From the NCBI GenBank assembly GCA_008694505.1, contig VZDJ01007755.1:18145313-18209312 (forward strand): a DNA stretch of 64,000 nt, given 5' to 3'. The notes beneath the pieces are model-generated. The model did no database searches and was not told where the DNA came from. It saw nothing but the letters and a program-made list of their open reading frames with translations. Shown in pieces: positions 38,301 through 50,300 of the stretch (positions are counted from its first letter, which is position 1; every line of letters begins with the position of its first letter). Both the position numbers and the translations under genes were made by a program. This DNA is from Cyanoderma ruficeps (Eukaryota > Chordata > Aves > Passeriformes > Timaliidae).

Positions 38301-41300
38301 TCATTCCCTAGTCAAAATGTCCAGCATTTGCAGCAAACATGAATTTTTAATTAAGCTTTTTCCTATGGAAGTACTTCTCTCTCAAGAAAGAGTGCTATTG
38401 TCACTCTGTACAACTTCATTTCAGCTGTGAAGAAACACTTAAAATATTAAAAGTGGAGGCTTTTATTCGTGTTCTGGGTGTGTTTTCTCATTTGATCAGC
38501 ATGCTGGGTTTATGCTAAAGGTAGTAGGCGTGGGTAGTTACAAGCCTGTTGTGGAAAAACTCCTAAAAACAGCTGTTCTTATGTTCTCTCTTGCAATGAA
38601 AGGTTAGAAACAGTTGATATTAACCTTTATTCATGCTTTATAGAAGCATGAATGCTTTATGATTTCAGTATTTAGATCAATTCATCAAGAGATTATGACC
38701 ATCATCTTGGAGTTGAAGCCCACAGGAGAATGGAGTGACTAGGCACAGTAAATGCTGGTGTGTTATATGCAACTTCTAACCACATAAGAAATTACTATTT
38801 TTTAAAATAGTTTTGAAGTATACTTGTAAAAATAATTGTGTTTATTAACACATATTTGAATAGCAGAAATCCAAGTCAACCAGAGGAAGATTTGATGTTT
38901 TAGTGGTTTTGAATTGCATTGCAGCATATAAAGGTATGAAAGTGAAGCCTCAATTTTTAGGACACTTAGGAAACTTTTGTGGACCCTTTTGACAAAATTG
39001 CCTTACCAGATAACTCCATAAAGATTCACAGCTGCCAGATAAACCATGTGAAACTTGATGTTACATTTCAGCCATTTATCTTTATCCAGCTTTAAAGAGA
39101 AGGTACATTTGGGTACCCTGAGTGCATTTTGTGTTTTGCATGTTTGTGATTATATATTATGTTTGCTGTGACTATGGATGAGTAATTGGATTTGGAATAC
39201 TGCAGATTTAAATAAAGACATGTCTGATTTGTATATTTTGATAGTTTCCAGTCCTGTGTCTTTCACATACATAGAATCACAAATTAGGGATGCAGTCCCT
39301 AGCGGAAATTTATGGTTTGTTTTGTTAGACCTGTGACCAACAACATAATTGTGTTCAGTGCTCTTAGCTGTTATCCTAGCAAAATCCTGGAAGTCTCCAT
39401 CTCCTCCACTGAAATTCACTGAGTGAGCAAAGAAATGCCTTTAGAAAGCATCTTGTATGATTGAGGATCTCCCTGGGGCTGGGTGCATGCTGGTGACTCA
39501 TTTGTCAGTGCAGCTGGATGGTGCTGTCACAGTGACAGTGTTCCTTGCATAGGCAGCTTGCACAGCAGTTGTGCTTGAAGAATGTCATTGGTAGAGAAGC
39601 TGTAGCAGTGAAGCTGTGATTTAAAAAAAAAATTATGTGACTGGATTCAAATTAGAGAAGTGCTAGTGTAAGTTCCTCTTTCCCAGCCTTACATGACTAG
39701 TCTTCTAGGAGGAAATGGGAGTAGCTGTGTGATTCATACAACTGGACTGGGAGTATAGAGAAGTAGGTCTTGGTAAGTAAATCCCAATTGAATTTTTGAG
39801 CCATCCATGAGTATAGCTGTTGTTACTGCAGTTCAAAGTGTGAATATGAAAGCTGTTCTAGATCCAGATTTTGAAATGTTCTGATTTTAGCTTATTTTTG
39901 GCTCTAGGAGAATTATGGTTTATGATTCAGGTTAATCTGTGTTTGATGTACCATATCTGAAAACAAAACAGAACAAGTTCCAATTTCTGTTGTTTCAAAT
40001 TTGAAAGATTTTTTAAGAACTGGACTGCTTTTCAAAAAAATTTTTAAATTAAATCATATTTAACCATTTTATGCCTGTTAGGATCAGGAAACTATAAAAC
40101 AAAGAAGAGTGTGAATGTGAAACATGCCTGGTTTTTTATTTTTAATATGGAGTTTGGAAAAGTTTTAAGGTTTTGACATTGGAAAAATATTAAGCTTGAT
40201 TTCCTTTTATTTGTGTTCTTCTTTTGTATTTGGTTGTGTCTTATGATTTTTCTGGCTGTTGAAGTCATCTGAAAGTGTCTGTATGGATGAGTATGACTGC
40301 AGAGAAGGTGTTCAAAGAGACAATTGTCAGAAATATGATGGAAAATCCTCGTTCTGTTATGTGAACAAAGAAGTGCATGATTTGCATATGAGTAGTTCTT
40401 ATTCATTTTATAAAATTAGTTTCAGCTATATTCTTAAAACTTTGCTGGGAAAAAAGAGAGATTTGGCATTTGAAAATAACCAAAATGCTGTATTTTTTAG
40501 GAAGGGGTTTGGCCCTGAAAGTAAAAAGAGGAACACATACAAAGTTAGGAGCAGTTAAGTGTTTTATGGAAATCATACAGAAATATGTACAACCATTTCC
40601 AGCATGGGAAAACTGATCTGGAAGTTCAAAGTTTGCATTTCAGTAATGTGGTGGTTGTGAGAGAGGTTGTAATGACTCTCGAAACCACTTAAAAACACTA
40701 AAGCATCGAGCTAATCCTGTTGCTCCTGACTCTGGCAGCTAGCTGGAAGGAAAGGATTCAAACCCAGATTATCTACACAAGATGTGGTTTAATACTTTAG
40801 ATAAGGGGGAAAGAAAAGCAAGTTCCTGGGTGGCCGGGATATTGTTCTTCCCAGTGGTGCCCTCTACATTGCACTCCTCTATTTAATTTTTAAAGCACTT
40901 GACCATGGGGATTTCTGTGCTTTGTAAACAGGATTCAGCAGATGTTTAAGTGAAAACTGTAGAAGAAATGGTGAGCTGGAGTGCAGTCTACAGCTGTTTC
41001 ATATATGGTGTTCAGAAAGTACGAAAGGATTGGAAACTCTCTCTTAGTTTACATGCTCCAAGTCAGAGTCTGAAAACCTGACAGCCACAGCAAACCACTG
41101 CAGTTGTGAGCAGCTCACAGACAGAGATACAGCACAGCCTGACCCAGCCTTCCTATGCAGATCCACAGAAGAATGGAGTCCAGACAGGCTTATTAGGATA
41201 AAGTACTTTCGCCCAGAAATAGTTGGAAAAACTATGATTGTCTCTAGTGAAAGTAGCTCTTTCCCCTTAAATGAGAAGTCATAGACAAAGTGATAATGCA

Positions 41301-44300
41301 AAACAACACTGAGTATTTTCCAAGAGCAGAAGTTAGACTATATTATGGCAGAATTGGGAAGGATACATTTGGAAAAGAAACAAATTCATAATTAGTAGTT
41401 AATATTTTAAGCACACCACCACAAGTTTGTTAACCAGCTTACCAAAAAGGGACAGTAAATGGCTGTCAGATGGGGAACATTATATTAAAATTATGTATCT
41501 GATATATGCTGAATAAAAAAAAGTTATAATTATTTCAGCAACTATTTGCACACATGACAAGAGAAGCTTGGAAGGGTAACAGTAAGCTGACTCCCACTCT
41601 GTGACTTCCAATAGGAAATGTTTCACACTCTGTGTAAGATTTACTTCTTTCCATTTGATAGCTGATGACTGGTTTTTGTTGGGTTTTTTTTTGCCTAGTA
41701 AGGAATTTTGCATATTAATACAAGGCCGTGTTCAATGAAATAGGTGATTTTTGTGTGATAGCATGGCTGCTTCTGGTGCTGTTCTGTACTGGGTTCTCTG
41801 TCCCAGGATACACTCCCTGTGAGCCCAGCCAGGCTATGGCTGAAATCTATTGGAGTTCCTGTAGATTCCTTTGCGGCTATCCTGCATTTATTCTGCTGGT
41901 ATTACTGTTTAGGGACACCTCAGCTGGGAAATGAGCCTGTCGTTCATTAATGGATGCAAACTGTTGTAATCTGAAATAACCTTAAGGAAAAAAGATCTGA
42001 AGAAGCCTCATGTGAGAAATTGGGATGACTTTGTTTCTATGTGTTCCAAGAATACCAATTTATAGAGCTCAGGTGGCAAATCCCTGTTTTACTTATTTTC
42101 CTCATCTCTCAATCCAAAATGAGCTGTACCTTAAATTGATTTAGTTTTTATCCAATAGCATAGGCTCTGCTTATGCTCTGGTGGGATAGCACAGTGTCTG
42201 ACCACAGCTGAACATGTGGGATGTGTTTCAAGGGAAGCTGTGGAAGAAGTCTATGGTTAAAGAAAGTTGCACAACTGGAATCAGTTTGCCATTTATTAAC
42301 TCTTGAGTGGTTAATCAGGGAAGCTCAAGATTGTATGTGCATAATGTGTGCATAGGTTTATCTGCCTGACCCTCTTCAACTTAACTGATGAAGTAGGAAA
42401 GAGTTGATTTGTTTGGTTGTAGTGTTTCATCTGATTCCTTCTTTCTTGTCCTTGTCTGACTCACGCTTTTAGCATTTTGTCCTTCTCTGAAATATCCCTC
42501 TCAGTTTTGACTGTGCCGTACATATGAGTTCTGAGGAATGGTTTAAGTGAGGACCGTGGAAATACAAATGGGGCAAAGCAGGCAGAAGCGTTTTGTGATG
42601 TTCAGAAGAGCCCTGGGGGGGGAGATTGCAATGAAAGATTAGAAGAACAACATTTTGAATGCATAGAGTAAGATACTGGTGGTCACTGTTACTCAGCAGT
42701 GTCTGATGAGTTGTACCTTGACTTGCCAGAATGTTTGTCTTGGTTTGGAAAAGACATGTATTTGCCAGGGAAAGCTGGAGCTTCCCTTGGAATGGAGACT
42801 GTAAACCCCCTCCCTCCAAATTATTATAATTTTGCTATTAAGGGCCTTCAGGGAAAGATTTGGGAATAGGAATAACAGTTCTTTACTAGGAATATTAAAA
42901 ATACAAATGTAGTAAAGTAAACAAACAAACAATAATAAAAAAAATCCTAGGAACACTGCCAGAGTCAGAATTTAACCTGACACACTCTTGGTCAGGATGT
43001 TGGAAGCAGTCCAAATAAGTCCTCCTCGAGTAACAGATGTGATTCTGTTGGAATAGAGATGATCCTGTAGAAGGGTCCAGTGGTGGCAAGGTGGGTCCGG
43101 TCTTTCCTGTGGGAATCCAGTGGAAAACAGGCTGTCCTGCTGTGCTGAATTTCAGCTTCTAGGTAGGAATGCTTAGCTCCTCCCACTGGGTGGAGCATCT
43201 CACAATGGGATGATGCAATGTTATCAGTCATGTGGTGAGCCTTAATCACCCATTAACAGAAGATATCCTCCTGGAAGGAGGATGGGTCATGGAAGAGATA
43301 AGGAACATTGCTCCACCTGGTTTTAACAGCTGGCCCATTAACAGAAGGCATCTGCCCCCTCTCCCCCAGAGTTGCGAGATAAGGAAAAAACACCTCTTCC
43401 ACTGGTTTCAACAGATTGGGAATAGAATACTTCCTTTTGGTTATATATTGCAGCCCAAGCCAGCCTTTTATCCCTTTAACTCATAGATGAAAGCCCCTAT
43501 TCCACAGCTCCCTATCATGGCTGTGTTGAGTGGAGGCAGGTTTAAAACCTAAACAGAAACGTTTGTTTGTTTGATGTTTAAAGCAGAAAATGAATAATGG
43601 CTGTAAGTATTTGATTATTGAAAACCCCAAAACCTATTTTAATTTTAACTTTAATCTAAATAGCAGCTTGGGTTATGGATTGTTTGAAATGCTTTCTGGT
43701 TTGGCAGATACCGAACGAGTTTCAGACCTCGGTACACAGTTGCATATAAGACAGTGACAGAGCTGGAATGGAGATGTTGTCCTGGCTACAAAGGGGAGGA
43801 CTGCAGGGAAGGACCAGCAGAAAAGCCAAACACTGCTCGTCGTCCCGCAACGCCAGCGAAAGCTGTCCTGAAGAAAGGCACAGGTAACTTTGTTTGAATC
43901 TTGGTGTGCACAGTCATGTCTGGTTTCTTATTTTGTCTTCTAAGGATAAGAATCATTATGGTTTCTATTGAACTCAGCTGCTGGCAGGTACAAAAAGCCA
44001 TGTGAAAGACTGTGCAGTGGAAAAGACTCTGTTCTGGAAAATAATAGCCAGGCAATAACAGTCCTGATACAGAGAATTTCCTGAAGAATAACAGAGGAAT
44101 GGGCTGTAGAATACTGTCTGGAAATGCCAGCTGGCTACTCATAGTTCCAGAAAATCTTTGGGTTAAGATTGTGGGTTTTGTAAGAATTTACAGGGGGTTT
44201 TTTTTGTGGTTTCTCCAATGTTCAGAAAAAAAAATGCTATTACTAAAACAAAAACCCCAGATACTAATTCTAATGATATATAGGAGTTCCTAGCAGTTTC

Positions 44301-47300
44301 TCAATGTTTTGTTTGAGATTGTAAAGATTTTACAGATTCACATTAGGTTACGTGTCTTAAGAATGAGGAGTAAGGGAATAAGTATGGATAAGCCTCAACT
44401 TCTGAAAAAATATCTTAAAGAATGAATGATGTATGTTTGTGTGAGATACTGTCTTCTGAAAGGGCAAGAAGGAATGCTGCAACTGCCATATTACGCCTTT
44501 TCTCCATTAAGAAAAAATGATAAACAGATGTTTCCTTCTGAAGGACTTTTTCCAACATAATTGGAGATTAGTGTCACATATAGCACTTAGTCAGATTTCC
44601 ATGTGTTTTCTTTGTGGTGGAATGTATTGAATAACCGAATACATGGCAAACTAGTCCCATAGATGATACACCTGCTTTAAAAACAGGCTTTTAAATATTT
44701 TGTTAGCTGACCTAAAATATTAATTCCAAAAGATCATAATAAAACATGGTGATATCTGTATCCTTCTCCTCTCTTCTAGACAAAATTAAAAATTACTTTT
44801 GACTTTTCCTGCAGTTTATCCTTTCTTGACCTCTGATAATGTTTGTTTTCTGAGTTTTTGTTCTGGATTTTCTGCAGTTGTTACACATTTTGCATGAAAC
44901 TGAACATCCAGATTTGTATGGCTTTGTAAACGAGGTCTTATAATGACAAGATTCAGATTCATTAATTGATTTATGATAGGTAAAAAGTAGGTTGCAGCTA
45001 AAAGTCCTCTCTGTCTGATTTTCATTCAATGAGGATAAGTTATTTTTATCTAACAGTTTTGAATATGTAAATTTTATGCTTTTATGCATGTTTCTATTGC
45101 CTACTGAAATACCTGCCAAATAATTATGTATTTGTGAAGCAAGAGTGATAACTGGGGTGTCTTGCAGAACCCCATGTCATATATGGAATGTATATTTGGA
45201 CCCCAGTTCAGTAAAATACAAACTTACTTCAGGCACAGAAATGGCTGCCACTGAAGTTTTCAGTGGGGATTCAGGTGCAAATTATTGTTGTAGGAGATGC
45301 AGTGGTTCTAAGGTGATTGTGTTGTGATGTGTATGGATCTGTGTTGGTCTGTTATATTATGCTGTAGCTTAGATTCATTGCTGAGCAGGAGGGGTGATTG
45401 CCAGTTTCTTTATGGCCACCGTGCTAAAACTTTTAGTTCTGAGGGTTTTGATAACATATTAATTCTAAACAACTGAAAATAAGAACAGAAAAGGCAACAA
45501 GCATTAGGCAGTTTAAATCATTATTTCATTTTAAAGAAAAGTGAAGCTAACTGCAGCTGATTAAAACAGATACCACTGGGAGTATTTGCATTCACATTTT
45601 GTTATTTCTGGGAAACAGATGCAGAACCAACAGAAGTGCCAGAGCCTCCACCATATGAGAAGAGAATGCAGTTTCTTGAGGACGAATTGTTTAGACTTAC
45701 ACGGTCTGTGATTGAACTTCAGTCCTCCGTGGCAGGTGTGAATGAAAACCTGAAACTGACTGTACAGGAAGATGCCAGCAAGATGTTGGTCACTTGGCTG
45801 AACAACCTGTATGACCGCCCAGAGCCTGACAGTGCAGTTGGTGGTGAAACAGACACTATTCAGCTGCCAGGACTCCTCAGCAATAAAGATCAAAAAGATC
45901 CTTTCATTGATTTTGAAATGGAAGATATAAAAGCTGAGCTAGCTGAGGTCAAAGAAGCCTTAAAGATGAGGAACGATGAGCTGGAGGAACTGAATGGAAA
46001 AGTAAAAGGCTATGAAGGACAATTGAAACAACTGCAGGAGGCAGCACAAGGACCTACAATAACAATGCCCCGTGACAATATGTATCAGGACTATATAGAC
46101 TCAAAATTTGAGTCCCTCAGGCAAGAAATAATGGAAGGATTTGAAAAACAAATGGCAGATCTGAAGAACTCCTGTGAGTATAAACTAGAGGATGGTCAGC
46201 AGCAGTATGATGGCAGGGAAAATAACTGTGCAGGGATAATGGATGTTATAAGAGGAAAAGAGAATGACTTGAGGAAAGAAATAAATACTCTCCGCACTCA
46301 GATTCCATCAAATGACTCTGGCTGTTGCAGGAGGGGTGAGGGAAATTACTTTGACCAGCAGATGAAAGATTTAGATAAGAAGATTGACAGAATTGTGGAA
46401 GCACAGAGGATCCTGAATGTCAGAATAGATAATGAAATCATTCGGTTGTCGACTCCAGATCTGGAAGACGTGTTTGGTGAGAGGCTGGAGGAGCTGGATG
46501 CAAGGATGAACATTACAGAACGAAATGCTGAAGAACATTGTTTTTATGTTGAGGAGACTCTCCGTGGTGCTATTGCTGCTGAGGTGGACGAACTGAGAGA
46601 CTTGTTCGACCAGAAGCTACGGGCACTGGAGGTCAGGCTAGGCGGGACTATTTTGGAGATTGCCAACACCACGGACCCAGATGGAATGTTTGTTAATCCT
46701 GGGCCTGTCTTGCCCAGTGATGCAGGATTTGCAAATGAGCAGTTTACAGCAGAGATGGATTTCGTGAGGGACAAACTGCTGTCGCTTGAACAGCTCTGTG
46801 GGCAGAAGTGTCAGTCTGCACCGCGAGGTGCGGAGGACCTTCAGAAACAGCTAGAAAGTTGTAATGACAAGTACAATCATTTGCTTTTGAAAACAGAGAA
46901 TAATTCTGTTCTCCTGCAATCTCTAAATAGTTCTCTTAATGAGAAACTCAACTTAATTAAGGGTAACCAGCGTGACATCCAGAAAATGCAGAGAGATGTA
47001 CGCGTATTCCGATACAATCTAAACGCCATTGATAAAGATATGAAAAATCTTCAAGATGGCCTGAGTAGCTGCAGGGAGCAGCTTCTGGGTGTCAATTCGA
47101 CCTGCAGAAAAACACAACGGGGTGTCTTCCGAAAAATTGATCAGATGCAGAGGACATTTGCAAATCAAACTGCTCATTCCAGTGAGAATTGTTGTGGTGA
47201 AGTGAGAGAGAGACTAGAACAATTGAATGACCATGTCTTGAATGATCTTAGCAAGTGCAAAGAAAAGACCCAAGGTGTCCAGGAGGGCGTTTCAGATGTT

Positions 47301-50300
47301 GAGAGCAGAGTCTCACATGTTGAAAAAGTCTGTGGCAAGCTGGACTCTGTTTCAGACAGCTTGCAACATATAAAGGATGGTCTGAATAAGCACGTGAGCA
47401 GCTTATGGAACTGCATCCGTGAAATGAATGGAACTATAGCATCTCATTCCACTGATATTTCTGGCCTCAAAAACTCTGTCCAACAGTTTCATAGTCAGGT
47501 TTCCAAGATCACCACAGACATTGAAGGCGTGCTGAAATCTCAGCCTGACACAAGTAAGTTTCTTGCTTATTTTTTTTTTACTTTCTGTTTGTTTGTTTTT
47601 TAACTGGCTTTCCTTTCTGAAACTCTTAGAAAAGAACTAAACAAGGGAGGAAAAACTTAATATTACACAATTCCTACTTTGTTTTTGCAGTGACTCTAAT
47701 TTTGGCTCTTTGCTCCAGAACACCACAGAGTACTTTGAGTGCTTTTAAAAGTGTTCTCCAAAAAAAAAAAAACCAAAAACCAAAAAAAGAGAAGTCTTAC
47801 ATGTTTTATGTTTTCTTTCAGCTAGAATAAAGAGTGGTAAAAGTAGCGGTATTGAATAGTGATTTTAAAGTGAGTTTTAAGTGATAATTGTCTGTATTAT
47901 TCAAGTTCTTTTGATTTGATTTTTTTGTTTTGTTTTATTTTGTTGTTGAAGATGATTCTGTATTCCTCAGGGAAAATTGAAAAGTGAATAGAGAAAACTG
48001 AAGTCAAATGGATTCAAATTCATGATAAGAAAGATTTCCTCTAAGTTGTATTCTTAGCATGAGTTAATGATTATAATTCAGCACAACTCTTTGATCTAGA
48101 AGTTTCACAAATGAGCTCTGGCATATCTTGACATGGCAATATAAGACTTCTGCTTCTTAGCTCTCCCAGAAGCATGCATTCCCACAAGGTTGTTGGCAGT
48201 ACTTGGCACATTCCAGCTGGCAATGCTTTAGCACCTCAGCCAGTTCTGTTAGTAGTCCAACATGTTGGTGCGTATCTACCTCCACTTTGTTTAGAGTTTG
48301 CATTGGAGCACATTCCCTTTGGCTCAGAACACTGGGAAATGGGAACCTCACCACGTTGGTGAGCCGTGCCGTGAAGGTTTAGAGACCTTGCCAGATGCCA
48401 GTCAGTTTCTCCTGCAGTTCTTGCTCCAAATTTCAGCAATGGGTTGTTTTTCTGAGAGCTGAAGTTTACAGAAGGAAGCTGAGTTCCTGTTTTCCTGTTT
48501 CTGTTAGCATGACGCAAAATCGTAGGAATTGGAGACTGTTTGGAAACTGCACTCTTCAGTTGGTTGATGGTTCTGGTTTTAATTCTGTGCACGTACGAGA
48601 TAAATAAGAGGCCAGTTTCTGTGACTGGCCTAAAATTAGAAGAGGTGCTGAGGGAGGAGCCTGTGCGCTGTTGCAGCTCATGGTGGTAGGGAGAGATGAA
48701 AGGCTCTTGGGTGTTCTTTCTTAAATGGATCTCATGAAGGGAAGAATATCCTTCTCACCTCAAGGCAGAGACTTGAAAACCTGTGACAGATATGTTTCTT
48801 TTGTTTAATTGTTTAAAACCAAATGTATAGCAGTACTTCACACAAAACTCCTGAGATGAGAAGCTTTGTGTGAAATGATAAAAAGATTCTCTTAACTTTA
48901 AAGGAGGAACTGGAGTGAAGAGGGACTGTAAATTTCAGATAATTCTTTTGCTTTAATTTTGACTTAAATTCAACAGGGTTAGGACCTTTATCCCTCTATC
49001 TTGCAGAGGCATCCCGGTCTCCATTAAAATGGAACATGATGTATCTGTGTAATTCTGTTTCTCATCCATCTTGCCCAAAATTAACTAGCATAGGGGCCAA
49101 CATTGGAGAAAGGTCCAGGATACATACAAGTAGTAATCTTCCTTCTGCTGTTTGAAGCAGGTGTTCAAGCGGCCTCATGGGCTGTGTTTATCAGTCCCTG
49201 TTACAATGTATTAAAGCATTAAAAAGCCTCTGCATGCCCGGATTTCCAAAAAATAATACCTTTCCAGGGCAGACCCCTCCATCCACCACTGGGTGTTAAA
49301 AGCCTGTGGAAGGACTCTGCTGCTGGGTCTGGGGTGCAGGCACTTTGAGCATCCCTTGCTGCTCCGGGGTGCCTCTGGCCTCTAAAGGATTCATGAAGCA
49401 CACACTTCAGTTCCCAAATGTTTCCAATTACAATAAGACTGTCTGGCACAGCAGCCTAAGTCAGTTTTGATGGCAGGAACTGCAGAAAGATTTTGGCAGA
49501 AGAGCCTTTTTTGGAAGTGATTTTGGGAGCCCTGTTACGTGAGTTGGGGTATGGCTTTAACTGTTTTTACATCTGTGATCTGCAGCATTGTCTCCCGTAC
49601 CAACATTATTTGACAGGAAGACCTGGACTTGGATCAGTGGAGAGTTTCTTATGCATGATTTGCCAGCATATCGTAGCATTCAAATGATGTCATTTGACTT
49701 CAGAGGGGCCGAAACAGAAACAAGTTGTTACTAATAAAGTTGTTGAGGGCAGTAAGGCAAGGATGTGTTGCAAGAAATAAAACATAAAGTCTTACCAAGC
49801 AGTAAGCCCAGCAAAGTCAAATGACCCTCATCTTAAAAATATGGCTGTATTTTCTTGCATATTTTTTGTTCAGGGGTTTCAAATGCCTCAATCCAAACTA
49901 ACAAGCCAGCTTAGCAAATGACTGTGCATCAGATATGAACCCAGAGACTAGAATTGTATTTAATTTGTTGTAATTCCTGGCAAAGGTAGTGAAATGTTCT
50001 GCAGCACACAAGGCAGTGGTGAGAGCAGGCAGTGGTCTGCTCTAAGCATTTAGGGAACTATGCACAATGTGCTCTCCAAGGTAAAATGATCCAGCAGCTT
50101 TCTATCCACATTAAATGGCGCCTTCCCCCAGCTCCATGTCTCATAGTCTAAGTTGTTCTCACTGCACTGTTTCTCTCTGTGGGTATGTTTGCTTTTCACA
50201 TGGCATGGAACTGAAAGCCATGTTAAAGTTGGTGGTCTCTTTTAACGTATTGCCCTTTTATATATATCCATGAAGTTTTCCAGGAATCAAAAGTGTGGTC

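Larger units (their letters stand above)
29612..43707 (+). other. EMILIN2: EMILIN2 intron 2 (14.1 kb)
   Basis: The largest intron of the gene separates the two halves of the EMI domain. Its first 450 bases belong to the CpG island. It contains a degenerate CR1 fragment (33,340-33,455) and a probable ERV LTR (about 42,736-43,490). No open frame within it resembles an exon of a known family. First large introns often hold enhancers, but none can be pointed to from sequence alone. Confidence 0.85.

Noticed and set aside
45561..45893. 110-codon minus-strand frame over the start of EMILIN2 exon 4
   Set aside because: It is an antisense shadow of the coding exon with no family resemblance.
47554..47603. 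Extension of the EMILIN2 coiled-coil frame past 47,553
   Set aside because: The extra residues are hydrophobic intron translation after a GTAAGT donor; the downstream exon phase fits splicing at 47,553.
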